A stretch of DNA of 62,756 nucleotides. Source: Brucella rhizosphaerae. GTDB taxonomy: Bacteria > Pseudomonadota > Alphaproteobacteria > Rhizobiales > Rhizobiaceae. The notes under the pieces are model-generated. The model searched no databases. It saw only the letters and a list, made by a program, of their open reading frames with translations, and was not told the origin of the DNA. Location: assembly GCF_002252475.1 (NCBI RefSeq), contig NZ_NNRK01000013.1, positions 1 to 62,756 of the forward strand, in the 5' to 3' direction. Numbering within the stretch: the first letter of the stretch is position 1; each line of letters starts with the position of its first letter. Both the position numbers and the translations under genes were made by a program. Shown in pieces: positions 29,214 to 38,063 of this stretch.

Positions 29214-30044
29214 TCACTTACAAAGCCTCCCTATCCAGCACCTGAACTGTTCTGGAGATTGAGTAACTATCGAAGCGTTGGTTTTGTTTCCAACGCCATG
29301 CATGCCCACCCGAATACTGGCGCCTCCCATCGAATTGGCCTCAAGAAACATCGCTTCATCGGTGAGATCATCTCCCGCAGCGACCGGAAACCTGCTCTGG
29401 AAAGGAGCTACTCGCATGAACCGACGCAACGCCTGAGCTTTGTCACTGCCAGCCGGTTTAAGTTCAAAAACAAACTTCCCCCCTTGAAGCGAGTACGCCG
29501 CCCCGGCACTTTCCGCAGCTGCCGTCATGATATGACGCACAGCTTCTTCCTTGTCTGGTGCCAACCTATAATGAAGGGCAAAGGCTCCGCCTTTGTCTTC
29601 GAAAATGACACCTTCAAGGTGATCCGCCTCTCCTTTGGCCATATCGCGGGCTGTCAAATACCATTCGTCGTGGCGCTCGGCGTTCGAGTGAGCCATTTCA
29701 TATGTCGAAGATTTTTCTGACCCGAAGCGAAACTCGGCACCGTGAAGACCGGCCACGAAAAAGGAATGCCGAGGAAATAGTTGATCAACAAACCTGATCG
29801 AACGACCGGTTACAATGGCGACCGCACCTGATGTGCGCTTAGACAAGAGTTCCAGATTCTCTTGCAGGCCTGCTTCTACTCGAACAGCATCCGGCGTGGG
29901 TGCGAGGTCAAGAAGGGTGCCATCAAGATCAAAAAAGAAAGACAATCTTGTCAGATCAGAGAAATCTGCCCAATTCGTAGACACATCGGTCTTTAAATAG
30001 TGAAACCCGGGAAATGAAAATAGCGACGGCGCAGTCCGTGCCAT
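29214..30044 (-). CDS. otsB: Trehalose-6-phosphate phosphatase
   Basis: A HAD-superfamily phosphatase of 276 residues from the chosen start. The catalytic motif FFFDLDGTLLDLAP holds the nucleophile Asp; VTGRS is motif II; GDDLTDEAMF is motif IV. It removes phosphate from trehalose-6-phosphate made by OtsA. The open frame extends to 30155, but that start lies inside a 16-bp terminator-like hairpin and an intermediate ATG at 30074 has no ribosome site. The ATG at 30044 (AAAGAG upstream) gives a family-typical length. The start remains the weakest part of this call. Confidence 0.88.
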   Translation of the reverse strand: MARTAPSLFSFPGFHYLKTDVSTNWADFSDLTRLSFFFDLDGTLLDLAPTPDAVRVEAGLQENLELLSKRTSGAVAIVTGRSIRFVDQLFPRHSFFVAGLHGAEFRFGSEKSSTYEMAHSNAERHDEWYLTARDMAKGEADHLEGVIFEDKGGAFALHYRLAPDKEEAVRHIMTAAAESAGAAYSLQGGKFVFELKPAGSDKAQALRRFMRVAPFQSRFPVAAGDDLTDEAMFLEANSMGGASIRVGMHGVGNKTNASIVTQSPEQFRCWIGRLCK

Positions 30045-30151
30045 CGGCTCTTTGGATTCTTTATACTTTGGCATGCAAAGGAGAATAGGGCACGAACCCG
30101 CGAAAACAACCGTGTCGCCATGCCACAAATGAAATGTTCGTTGGGCAGCAA

Positions 30152-30187
30152 GCATTAAGGCGCTGATTTTGATCAGCGCCTTAATGC
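30152..30187. terminator. Perfect 16-bp hairpin after the amino-acid ABC operon
   Basis: GCATTAAGGCGCTGAT (30152-30167) pairs perfectly with ATCAGCGCCTTAATGC (30172-30187), loop TTTG. It lies 34 bp past the ATPase stop. There is no T-run on the minus strand, so termination or mRNA 3' protection are both possible. Confidence 0.65.
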
Positions 30188-30220
30188 ATATTCATTACGT
30201 GGTGACGCCCCTTCAGGAGC

Positions 30221-30985
30221 TCACACCGCCAGATAATTTTTCAGGAATGTGCGTGTGCGATCCTGCTGAGGGTTACGCAAGAGTGCATCAGGTGTACCTT
30301 CTTCAACGACCACGCCGCCATCCATGAACAAGATCTTGTCGGCAACTTCGCCAGCAAAACGCATTTCGTGCGTGACAATCAGCATGGTCATGTGTTCGGC
30401 AGCAAGCTGCTTCATGACAAGATTCACCTCATCAACCAGCTCGGGGTCGAGTGCTGAGGTTGCTTCATCGAACAGCATGACCTTGGGCTGCATTGCTAAT
30501 GCACGAGCAATCGCCACGCGCTGCTTCTGACCGCCCGAGAGGCGGGAAGGATAGACATCTGCCTTACTGGCCAATCCAACCTTGGCAAGCAGCTCTAGCG
30601 CCAGCTCACGTGCCTGCGACCTGGCCATGCTCTTAAGCTTGATCGGACCAAGCGTGATATTCTCCAGAACAGTCAAATGTGGGAAAAGATTAAAATGCTG
30701 GAAAACCATTCCCATTTGCTGGCGCACAGAGTTGATGTGCTTTTCAAAGGCCTGTCCTTTGAGCGGTTGATTGACTTGTGTCCCATCGAGCCAGACTTCG
30801 CCACCATTTAGCGTTTCAAGATGGTTGATGGAACGCAGAAGCGTACTCTTTCCTGAACCGCTTGGACCTATAATTGCTATGATCTGTCCGCGCGATACCG
30901 AAAGATCAATTCCCTTCAGAACTTCCAGTTCGCCATAGGCTTTGCGGGCACCTTTAACTTCAACCATTGGCTTCAGCGTGCTCAT
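30221..30985 (-). CDS. Amino-acid ABC transporter ATPase (importer 1)
   Basis: A GlnQ/HisP-type ATPase of 254 residues. Walker A is GPSGSGKSTLLRSI, the signature LSGGQKQRVAIARALA, Walker B VMLFDEATSALDPE and the switch His is in IVTHEMRF. It starts with an overlap of the upstream permease stop (ATGA). It is the last gene of a binding protein, permease, permease, ATPase operon on the minus strand. The polar amino-acid class is clear; the exact substrate is not. Confidence 0.93.
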   Translation of the reverse strand: MSTLKPMVEVKGARKAYGELEVLKGIDLSVSRGQIIAIIGPSGSGKSTLLRSINHLETLNGGEVWLDGTQVNQPLKGQAFEKHINSVRQQMGMVFQHFNLFPHLTVLENITLGPIKLKSMARSQARELALELLAKVGLASKADVYPSRLSGGQKQRVAIARALAMQPKVMLFDEATSALDPELVDEVNLVMKQLAAEHMTMLIVTHEMRFAGEVADKILFMDGGVVVEEGTPDALLRNPQQDRTRTFLKNYLAV

Positions 30986-31641
30986 CGCGTTACCTCCACT
31001 TTTCTTTCAATATGTCGCAGCCCTGCTTCCATAACGAGGTTTACCAGATAATAGAGTGCAGCTGCGGTGAGATAAAACTCAAATGGACTATAGGTTTCGC
31101 TGATGGCTATCTGTGCACTATTGACCAGTTCAGCAATTCCGATAATCGAAACAAGCGATGTATCTTTGAGCAAAACGATCATGTTGTTGCCGATAGGCGG
31201 AATAGTGTTCCGGATCGCCTGGGGAATGATGACATAACGTAGTGCTTGTCCGCGGCTCAGGCCGATTGAACGGGCACCCTCTGTTTGTCCGGGATCAACC
31301 GAAACAATACCTGCACGAATGACATCCGCATTATAGACTGCAAAATGCAGGCTCAGACCGATAATTCCTGCAAAAAGTGCCGGAATATCGATGCCGATTT
31401 GCACAAGCCCATAATAGATGAGGTAGAGCTGCAAAAGCAGAGGCGTTCCCATAAAAAGCCACATGAAGAAGCGTACGGGATATGCAAGTACAGACGGCGC
31501 GTAAAGAACGACCAGAGCAAACAGAATACCGAAAACAAAGCTGAGAATGCTGGATGCAACGGCTAGAACAACCGTCCACCAAAGTCCGACCAAAAGAAGG
31601 TCGGTATAAGGAACAACGATACTGAAATCGAGTGTTGGCAT
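30982..31641 (-). CDS. Amino-acid ABC transporter permease (importer 1, second)
   Basis: A HisMQ-family permease of 219 residues with five or so hydrophobic segments. The EAA loop reads GARSIGLSRGQALRYVIIPQ, the contact site for the ATPase. The start at 31641 has GGGAG upstream; a longer frame to 31692 overlaps the first permease. Its stop overlaps the ATPase start. It pairs with the permease upstream as a heterodimer. Confidence 0.9.
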   Translation of the reverse strand: MPTLDFSIVVPYTDLLLVGLWWTVVLAVASSILSFVFGILFALVVLYAPSVLAYPVRFFMWLFMGTPLLLQLYLIYYGLVQIGIDIPALFAGIIGLSLHFAVYNADVIRAGIVSVDPGQTEGARSIGLSRGQALRYVIIPQAIRNTIPPIGNNMIVLLKDTSLVSIIGIAELVNSAQIAISETYSPFEFYLTAAALYYLVNLVMEAGLRHIERKVEVTR

Positions 31642-31654
31642 GATGTGTTCTCCC

Positions 31655-32302
31655 TCAACGCGGCGCAAAGCGCTTGTCGAGCAGATCGACAATCATGACG
31701 ACGACATAAACAATGATCATGTAAAGAACAGCTGCGACTGCAAATATCTCGAAAGGCTTGTATGTTGAACTGATAAAGCGCTGCGCTGTATAGGTGAGTT
31801 CCACGACCGATATTGTTGAAACCAATGCCGATCCTTTGACAAGAGCTACAGCGTTTACGCCCAATGGCCGGATCATGAGACGGGCAGCTTGTGGCAAGAT
31901 GATCAAGCGTAATGTTTTTTCCCGATCAAAGCCTATGGAGCGTGCTGCCTCCATTTGTCCGCGGTCCACACTTGCGATTGCTCCGCGAATGGATTCAGCC
32001 ATATAGGCACCGATGTTCAGTCCGAGCCCAATAACTCCTGCGGAGTAAGGCTCCAGTTCCAGACCAATCTGCGGGCCACCAAAATACAGGACAAACAATT
32101 GAACCAGACATGGAGTGCCGCGAAACACACTAACATATGCACCGGATAAAAAACGCAGTATGGCGCTGTTCGACAGACGGGCGATCACCAGTATGCCTGC
32201 GACGACGAATCCCAGCAAAAGAGCCAGCACAGAAATCTGTACGGTGACCCATGCAGCCTCCAGGAAAAATGGGAGGACGCGCTGCATTAACGCAAGATCC
32301 AT
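31655..32302 (-). CDS. Amino-acid ABC transporter permease (importer 1, first)
   Basis: A HisMQ-family permease of 215 residues. The EAA loop is AARSIGFDREKTLRLIILPQ. The start at 32302 follows GGAG by 9 bases; an in-frame ATG 21 bases upstream is less well placed. It follows the binding-protein gene after a 61-bp gap holding a strong stem-loop, a common arrangement that lets the binding protein be made in excess. Confidence 0.9.
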   Translation of the reverse strand: MDLALMQRVLPFFLEAAWVTVQISVLALLLGFVVAGILVIARLSNSAILRFLSGAYVSVFRGTPCLVQLFVLYFGGPQIGLELEPYSAGVIGLGLNIGAYMAESIRGAIASVDRGQMEAARSIGFDREKTLRLIILPQAARLMIRPLGVNAVALVKGSALVSTISVVELTYTAQRFISSTYKPFEIFAVAAVLYMIIVYVVVMIVDLLDKRFAPR

Positions 32303-32328
32303 AAAGATACTCCGGAAAGCCATGTGAA

Positions 32329-32351
32329 CCGGCCCGGTTGTTCCGGGCCGG
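32329..32351 (-). terminator. Intra-operon stem-loop after the binding-protein gene
   Basis: CCGGCCCGG (32329-32337) / CCGGGCCGG (32343-32351) with a 5-base loop sits between the binding protein and first permease. No T-run follows, so partial termination or 3' mRNA stabilisation is more likely than full termination. Confidence 0.65.
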
Positions 32352-32363
32352 ACTTAAAATCGA

Positions 32364-33149
32364 TTAGCGAATGTCGCTACCGATCCACTGCATCGAGATC
32401 TTTTCGTAATCACCATTAGCGAGCATCTCGTCGAGGGTCTTCTGCATCGCAGCTTTAAGTTCAGGATTGTTTTTGCGAATTGCGATACCGAGCGCAACGC
32501 GACCGCCCTCAATGTTTGGTGTGTCCAGAATACGGACCTTCTGGCCTGTTTCCTTCACAGCAATCATTACAGGAATACTATCCATGACAAGCGCGTTGAT
32601 GCGACCTGCCTCCAGGTCGATCAGCATTTCAGGCAGGCCTTTATAGGTGCGAACCGTCAGATCACCCTGCGCTTTTGCCCATTTTTCATGGGCGTCGCCC
32701 ATTGTGACGCCAACGGTCTTGCCATTCAGGTCTTCGAGTTTCTGAATGTCTGAGCTGTCTTTTACAACGATAGTACGTCCAGCATGATAGTAAGGACCGA
32801 CAAAGTCGACGGCCTTTTCACGCTCTGGCGTGATTGTCATGGACGCAACAACAGCATCGTATTTCTTTGCGAGAAGACCCGCAATAATGCCATCAAACGG
32901 TGTGGTCATAATCTTTGGTTTGAGCCCCATTTTTTCTGCAATTGCAGAACCGATCGATGCGTCAAAACCAACCACTTCGTTTTGTTCGTTCGTGAAACTG
33001 AACGGTGGATACTGACCGCTCATAGCAATGCGCATCTCACCGGATTCTTTGAGCTTTTCCAGCTCATCAGCCTGCGCTGGTACACTCGAAAAACTTGCGG
33101 TAATAGCAACCGCTGCGATTGCAATGAGGCTCTTAAGCTTGGAACTCAT
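32364..33149 (-). CDS. Amino-acid ABC transporter binding protein (importer 1)
   Basis: A periplasmic SBP family 3 protein of 261 residues. The signal peptide is SLIAIAAVAITASFSSVPAQ with cleavage near AQA. The mature start LEKLKESGEMRIAMSGQYPP and GFDASIGSAIAEKMG are typical of polar amino-acid receptors. The start at 33149 has GAGGAAACGGA just upstream; a longer frame to 33203 gives a non-family N-terminus. A paired operator shared with the lrp/fusion-gene region lies about 120 bp upstream, so this operon is probably under the Lrp protein encoded at 36642. Confidence 0.9.
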   Translation of the reverse strand: MSSKLKSLIAIAAVAITASFSSVPAQADELEKLKESGEMRIAMSGQYPPFSFTNEQNEVVGFDASIGSAIAEKMGLKPKIMTTPFDGIIAGLLAKKYDAVVASMTITPEREKAVDFVGPYYHAGRTIVVKDSSDIQKLEDLNGKTVGVTMGDAHEKWAKAQGDLTVRTYKGLPEMLIDLEAGRINALVMDSIPVMIAVKETGQKVRILDTPNIEGGRVALGIAIRKNNPELKAAMQKTLDEMLANGDYEKISMQWIGSDIR

Positions 33150-33266
33150 GACTTTCCGTTTCCTCTGGATTTGTCTTTTTGTTTTAGGGTTATGGTTTGC
33201 CACTAACCTTCATTTGTGAGCTTGGCACAGGCTTAGTTTGCAAGCATCCTGCAATATGTCTGCGCG

Positions 33267-33303
33267 CCCGACACATTGCCGGAATCTACCGGCATATTGT
33301 CGG
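33267..33303. promoter_or_regulatory. Lrp-type paired operator upstream of importer 1
   Basis: Two 15-bp imperfect palindromes of the type CCGACACATTGCCGG and CCGGCATATTGTCGG have a 21-bp period. The 37-bp block matches about 29 of 37 bases of the block at 36586-36622, and a further half-site GCAATATGTC lies at 33251. The surrounding 33150-33454 gap otherwise holds only the terminator at 33385. Confidence 0.75.
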
Positions 33304-33384
33304 CTTAAGACACGAGCGCTTCCACGGCGTTTACCAGATCTCCGCTCAGGTTATTCCGCGGGCATTGAAGTGAACAGGTTAAGC

Positions 33385-33433
33385 AAAAAGGCCGAATTCC
33401 CGCCGGGCTATCCGGGCGGAAATACGGCCTTTA
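33385..33433 (-). terminator. Terminator of the kinase-M23-aminotransferase gene
   Basis: On the minus strand a long stem with arms AAAGGCCG...GCGG and CCGCC...CGGCCTTT is followed by a TTTTT run. It lies 22 bp past the stop of the 1015-codon gene. Confidence 0.85.
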
Positions 33434-33454
33434 GTGTGAAGCCGTTCAGACGTT

Positions 33455-36400
33455 TTACCGCAGAGCAGCCACAAAACTATCGTTCAGGACGCTGAGCAGA
33501 TGATCGGCATTGTCGCGACTGAAAACCATAGATGGGCGCATCTTCAACACGTTATCATGTGGGCCTTCAGTGCCCATCAAAATGCCCCGCTGTCTTGCAC
33601 CATCATTGATGCGTTTTGCGAGAGCGGTCGCGGGTGCCTTGGTCTTCCGATCCGTGACGAGTTCAATTCCGAGAAACAGACCCTGGCCACGAACATCGCC
33701 GATGATGTCAAAACGCGTTTGCATTTCGCGAAAGCCATCAAGCAGATAATTGCCGACATCGAGCGCATTTTTACGCAAGCCATCACGTTCGATAACATTG
33801 AGTACAGCAAGGCCTGCAGCACAAGAAACCGGATTGCCGCCAAATGTATTGAAATACTCCATACCATTGTTAAAGCTGTCAGCCACTTCCCGCGTTGTGA
33901 CAACCGCCGACATCGGATGACCGTTTCCAATGGGTTTGCCCATGGTGACGATGTCAGGGACAACGTCTTGCAATTCGAAAGCCCACCAATGACTCCCCAC
34001 ACGACCAAAGCCGACCTGCACTTCATCGGCAATACACACACCGCCCGCAGCGCGAACCATAGCGTAGACTTCTTTGAGATAGCCTTCCGGCAGGAACACC
34101 TGACCGGCTACACTTGGAATGGATTCAGCCAGGAAGTATGCGGGTGTCCGGCCCTGATTGCGCATTGTATCGATATGCTCGGCAATGTTGCTGGCAAAGC
34201 GCTTGGCATGTTCTTCAACAGGCCAATCTTCCGGAGCATGATAGCTATCAGGAATGACGCCTTCAAACACATGTGCAGGGCGACCCTTTCCACCTTTGCG
34301 CTTATATTTATAAGGGCTGAGCTCGATGAGTTCCTGTGTCGTGCCGTGATAAGCCCAATCAAGCACAATCGCTTCATCGCAACCGGTATGATTGCGCGCC
34401 ATTCTCAAGGCTAGGCTGTTCGCCTCGCTGCCCGAACAGGCAAATGATGCGACGGTGAGCCCTTCTGGCAAAGTTGCTGTCAGTCGCTCCGCATATTCCA
34501 CAATGTTGTCATGCAGATAACGGGTGTTGGTATTCAACACTGCCGCTTGTCGGGCAATGGCCTCAACCACTTCGGGATGCGCGTGGCCAATGTGACAGAC
34601 ATTGTTAAAGCAATCGAGATAGGCACGCCCATGGTTATCGATAAGCCATGCGCCCTCCCCACGAACAAACTTGATCGGTTCGGAATAGGAAATCGACAGG
34701 TTTGGCAGCAGGATTTCTTTGCGCTTCTCGATGATTTCGGCACGCGTACGGCCATCCTGATGGAACGTTTCTGGTGGAATGCCAGCAAGTTCAGCGACAT
34801 CCGGGAATAAATCTGCCCATACATCAAGATATGCAGATTCGCCGACGCCCAAAATCTCGGTTGCCGTCAGATTGACGTCTGTCGTCATTCCAAAATGCAG
34901 ATGTGGTGTCCACCCGCCGTTCTCATGAATATCGCCCATATGACCGACGAGGTCACCAGCCTGAAGTTTCTGATCAGGCCGCAGACGCTCCAGCGCCTCG
35001 TGAGCCATGTGCCCCCAAAGCGTCACAAAAGGCGGGCAGCCTTCTGGGCGGTGTTCAAGTTTGACCAGGCCGCCATATCCAAGCGGCTCGTGTTCAATTT
35101 CAACGCTTATAACGGTTGCCGCCAGTGGCGTGTAAAGCGGAGTACCTGCTGGCATGAACAAATCCACACCAAGGTGATGAATGCGGCGCTGACCGCCGAT
35201 GAAGCGTGATTCAAATGCCTTGTCTGTATAGACAGTTCGTTTTTCGCCCCAGGAACCTATGCCCAGATCAATGCTATTCTTTACACAAAAATCGTCCCAC
35301 CACTTCGTGGCCTCTGTTGCACGCTGCTCGGCGGAAGCAACTGTCATGAAATGAGATGCATCCCCATAAGGTACAATCGCTTTGGTCATGGTCGCAGGCG
35401 CGGGACGCACGATTGAGGCAAAGGTTTTGGCGTTATCAGATACCCATTTGCGGACAGCGCCAGCACCATCGATGGCGTCAAAGCCGCAAGCTTTACGCAA
35501 AATGGCTGTCGCAAAGCGTGGGTTCATCGCATCCATTTTCTCCAGGAGACGCCAAGCTGGCGCCTCGCTGATGGCGAGATAAGGATTGTCGTCAGTCTTT
35601 TCCCGGCGTGAGGCTGAAACTGTGACGCTCGTTACGAGCCGCATCGCAATGAGGTCGAACAGCAGATCAACTTCTTCCGCTTTGAGCGGATATTTTTCAT
35701 GGAACCCCGAAGCAAGTGTCGCCGCCGCGCCAATAGGGTCTTCCATGTCGAGCGCTGAGTAAGCACATGCAATCGCAACTTCCGCGATCAGCACTGTATG
35801 AACGGCATCACCAAAATCGATGAGACCAGCAATCTTTTCGTTGTCTTGGTTATCGACCAGAACATTCCAGTCATTTGCATCATTATGAATAACCTGTGCA
35901 CGCAGACCTGCAAGCTTGGGTTCGATCAGAGTTTCAAAGCGAATGATAAAGCGCTCAAGCAGTGCTCTTTTGTCTGCATCGTCAATGAAGTGCAGGCGTG
36001 TACGCGCACGACCTGCATGACGAAGGTCCCAATCCAGGTCCCGGAGCGCACCGGGATGAATGAACCCCTGTAACGCGTGATCCAGTTCACCCAATGAACG
36101 GCCCAGATTGCGCATCAGATCGAATGTTCTGGTTACTTGCGCCAGCGGTGTTCCAGGGAGCCAGCCAACCAAACGCAGCGCATGCTTTTCGCCGCCTTCA
36201 GCAACGGCTTGGGCGAGGACGTCACCGGAAAGACTTGCTTTGAGATGCGGTACGGCCAATCTGGATTTTGCATTGGAAAGATGATGCAGCAGAGCCGTCT
36301 GAAACTCGCTCTCAACTTTCGGTTCGCTGGCATTAACGATCTTTAAGATCCAATCAGATTCCGTTCCGGTTTTCAGACGGAAATTACAATCACGCTCACT

Positions 36401-36502
36401 ATCGAGCTCAGACGCGCTGGCACTTACGCCAAAAAATTCTTTGGCAAGCCTTTCGGCATCAATCGCTGAAAACTGTGGTGCGGGATGGGAGAGATCGGTC
36501 AT
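33455..36502 (-). CDS. Trifunctional fusion: APH-type kinase, M23 domain, class III aminotransferase
   Basis: A cytosolic protein of 1015 residues with no signal peptide. Residues ~10-330 form an APH/choline kinase-type phosphotransferase: catalytic loop HNDANDWN at 206-213 and IDFGD at 228-232. Residues ~425-550 form an M23/LytM-like domain with its metal ligands intact: H443xxxD447 and HLHFG at 534-538. Residues ~600-1010 form a class III PLP aminotransferase with the PLP lysine near 856 ([11 protein letters not shown]). Kinase plus class III PLP enzyme suggests phosphorylation of a hydroxy-amine followed by phospho-lyase elimination, as for hydroxylysine or ethanolamine. The M23 role is unknown. 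It is divergent from lrp. Confidence 0.85.
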   Translation of the reverse strand: MTDLSHPAPQFSAIDAERLAKEFFGVSASASELDSERDCNFRLKTGTESDWILKIVNASEPKVESEFQTALLHHLSNAKSRLAVPHLKASLSGDVLAQAVAEGGEKHALRLVGWLPGTPLAQVTRTFDLMRNLGRSLGELDHALQGFIHPGALRDLDWDLRHAGRARTRLHFIDDADKRALLERFIIRFETLIEPKLAGLRAQVIHNDANDWNVLVDNQDNEKIAGLIDFGDAVHTVLIAEVAIACAYSALDMEDPIGAAATLASGFHEKYPLKAEEVDLLFDLIAMRLVTSVTVSASRREKTDDNPYLAISEAPAWRLLEKMDAMNPRFATAILRKACGFDAIDGAGAVRKWVSDNAKTFASIVRPAPATMTKAIVPYGDASHFMTVASAEQRATEATKWWDDFCVKNSIDLGIGSWGEKRTVYTDKAFESRFIGGQRRIHHLGVDLFMPAGTPLYTPLAATVISVEIEHEPLGYGGLVKLEHRPEGCPPFVTLWGHMAHEALERLRPDQKLQAGDLVGHMGDIHENGGWTPHLHFGMTTDVNLTATEILGVGESAYLDVWADLFPDVAELAGIPPETFHQDGRTRAEIIEKRKEILLPNLSISYSEPIKFVRGEGAWLIDNHGRAYLDCFNNVCHIGHAHPEVVEAIARQAAVLNTNTRYLHDNIVEYAERLTATLPEGLTVASFACSGSEANSLALRMARNHTGCDEAIVLDWAYHGTTQELIELSPYKYKRKGGKGRPAHVFEGVIPDSYHAPEDWPVEEHAKRFASNIAEHIDTMRNQGRTPAYFLAESIPSVAGQVFLPEGYLKEVYAMVRAAGGVCIADEVQVGFGRVGSHWWAFELQDVVPDIVTMGKPIGNGHPMSAVVTTREVADSFNNGMEYFNTFGGNPVSCAAGLAVLNVIERDGLRKNALDVGNYLLDGFREMQTRFDIIGDVRGQGLFLGIELVTDRKTKAPATALAKRINDGARQRGILMGTEGPHDNVLKMRPSMVFSRDNADHLLSVLNDSFVAALR

Positions 36503-36585
36503 AGCCAGTATTTTTCCAGGTTACATTTCTTAGCCGCAGCTTGGCATGCAAAGGATTTTCGGGCATCAAGTATCCTGTCGGGATA

Positions 36586-36622
36586 ACCGGCACATTGTCG
36601 GAATAGACCGGCATATGTCCGG
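36586..36622. promoter_or_regulatory. Lrp-type paired operator between fusion gene and lrp
   Basis: Two units, CCGGCACATTGTCGG and CCGGCATATGTCCGG, have a 21-bp period (two helical turns). The block lies 20 bp upstream of the lrp start and 84 bp upstream of the divergent fusion gene. Its counterpart is at 33267-33303. Confidence 0.78.
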
Positions 36623-36641
36623 CCATGTGAATAGGGTGATA

Positions 36642-37082
36642 ATGCGCGAACTTGATGCGAAAGATCGTGAAATACTGGCAATCCTGTCGAAGGAAGCACG
36701 TATTGCGTTGAAAACGCTTGCGGGGCGTATTGGGTTGTCGCGTAGTGCTACGAGTGAACGCGTCACTAATCTTGAGCGCAGCGGAGTCATAAGAGGATAC
36801 CGCGCCGATATCGGTGAAATTGACGCAAATGTCATTCGCGCAGCGTTTTTAATCAATCTGCGACGGACCCCCGCACATGATCTGCTGGATATCCTCGCAC
36901 GACACCCGGAAGTGCGCCGGGTATCATCAGTGAGCGGCCAGCTTGATCTGATCGTCGAACTGGAGACTGGTTCAATCGACGGTCTTAATCGGGTACGCGA
37001 TTTGATTGCAGGGCATGATATGGTCGAAGATCTTACAACGGCCATTGTCCTGAGACGCGATATTGATCGCGAGTTAAATTAA
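36642..37082 (+). CDS. Lrp/AsnC-family transcriptional regulator
   Basis: A regulator of 146 residues. The winged helix-turn-helix (LDAKDREILAILSKEARIAL, then LAGRIGLSRSATSERVTNLE) fills the first ~60 residues. The C-terminal RAM ligand-binding domain (about 70-145) contains PEVRRVSSVSGQLDLIVELE. The start at 36642 has GGGTGA upstream; the open frame extends to 36546 but would run through the operator. It is divergent from the fusion gene. Shared operators suggest that it controls itself, the fusion gene and the amino-acid importer. Confidence 0.9.
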   Translation: MRELDAKDREILAILSKEARIALKTLAGRIGLSRSATSERVTNLERSGVIRGYRADIGEIDANVIRAAFLINLRRTPAHDLLDILARHPEVRRVSSVSGQLDLIVELETGSIDGLNRVRDLIAGHDMVEDLTTAIVLRRDIDRELN

Positions 37083-37103
37083 AGTCAGTACGCGACCTTG
37101 AAT

Positions 37104-37149
37104 GCCACTTATTATGACGCTATATTACGTCATAATAAGTGGCTTTTTT
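37104..37149 (+). terminator. Perfect 16-bp palindrome: lrp terminator, possible TA operator
   Basis: GCCACTTATTATGACG (37104-37119) pairs perfectly with CGTCATAATAAGTGGC (37128-37143), loop CTATATTA, followed by TTTTTT. It ends only 17 bases before the antitoxin start at 37167, so it may also be the toxin-antitoxin operator. Confidence 0.8.
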
Positions 37150-37166
37150 GGTAAGGAGACGATATC

Positions 37167-37517
37167 ATGGGTCTCGCACAATATTCAGATAACGGTCTGT
37201 TCGCACCACGGAAAATCGCTGATGCGTTACGTACGACAAGCGATGAAGTTGCCCGTTCGGCAGGATTGGGACGCGATGCCGTACAGCGGAAAGACCGCGT
37301 ACAATCTGACAAGACGCAGAAGCGGCTACGCGAGATGGTCGAGATTTTAAACAAGGTCGAGCCACGTTTTGGTTCAGCTCTTATGGCTTATGCGTGGTAT
37401 CGTTCCGAACCATTGGCGGGCTTTTCAGGCCAGACAGCTATGCAACTGGTGCTCAATGGCAGGGCCAGTGAGGTTCTTGATTATATAGATGCTGTTGATG
37501 CCGGGGTTTATGCCTGA
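37167..37517 (+). CDS. ParS/MbcA-type antitoxin (DUF2384)
   Basis: A protein of 116 residues of the Xre/MbcA/ParS antitoxin class. The N-terminal part has a helix-turn-helix-like region (FAPRKIADALRTTSDEVARS). The C-terminal DUF2384-type toxin-binding part has FGSALMAYAWYRSEPLAGFS and NGRASEVLDYIDAVDAG. A GTAAGGAGACG ribosome site precedes the ATG. It is followed after 2 bases by a RES-domain toxin gene, the standard order of this type II module. It likely neutralises the toxin and autoregulates the pair. Confidence 0.9.
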   Translation: MGLAQYSDNGLFAPRKIADALRTTSDEVARSAGLGRDAVQRKDRVQSDKTQKRLREMVEILNKVEPRFGSALMAYAWYRSEPLAGFSGQTAMQLVLNGRASEVLDYIDAVDAGVYA

Positions 37518-37519
37518 CC

Positions 37520-38023
37520 GTGCCAATCAGCTATCAAGACAAACTTTATCGAGCCTTGAATCCTGTTTTTGCGCAGGAGCCTCTTTCCGGGCGGGGTGCT
37601 GAACTTTACGGCGGGCGCTTCAATCCCAAAGGGGTTTTGGCGCTTTACGCGTCCCTCAGCATCATGACCGCACTTCGCGAGGCCAATCAGGTTGGCAACC
37701 TGCAACCAACGACAATTGTGTCTTATGATGCAGAGGTCGAAACCATTTTCGACTGCAGGGATGAGCTTGCATTAGAAGAAATGGGAATGGACGCAGCAAT
37801 GCTTGCGCATGATGGCTGGCGAGAGCAAATGCGATTGAAAGGTGAAGCCACGACGCAGATTTTTGCGAGACACTTAATCGCAGCTGGTTATAGTGGCTTG
37901 CTGGTGCGCAGTTTTGCAAAAGGTGCAAACAAGGATGATCTTAATCTCGTTCTTTGGCGGTGGGGCCCATCGCCCCCTTCCCGCCTCACCTTGATTGATG
38001 ATGAAAACAGGCTCTCCCGCTAA
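37520..38023 (+). CDS. RES-domain toxin
   Basis: A RES-family toxin of 167 residues (typical 150-230). The conserved features are the N-terminal LYRALNP, GGRFNPKG, YASLSIMTALREAN (Arg and Glu of the active site), and the late SGLLVRSFA Ser. Characterised members deplete NAD+ or ADP-ribosylate targets. It starts with GTG at 37520, 2 bases after the antitoxin stop. All motif residues look intact, so it is probably active. It converges on a hydroxyacid dehydrogenase gene. Confidence 0.9.
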   Translation: MPISYQDKLYRALNPVFAQEPLSGRGAELYGGRFNPKGVLALYASLSIMTALREANQVGNLQPTTIVSYDAEVETIFDCRDELALEEMGMDAAMLAHDGWREQMRLKGEATTQIFARHLIAAGYSGLLVRSFAKGANKDDLNLVLWRWGPSPPSRLTLIDDENRLSR

Positions 38024-38063
38024 AAAACGTCGAAAGCAGTTTCATAGTTTTTGAGGCGTAGCT

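Noticed and set aside
30045..30155. Longer N-terminus for OtsB
   Set aside because: The start would lie inside a 16-bp perfect hairpin and adds residues with no family match.
33500..34414. Open frame of 304 codons antisense to the aminotransferase part of the fusion gene
   Set aside because: Composition is Cys/His rich and unlike a protein, and the opposite strand has a clear PLP enzyme.
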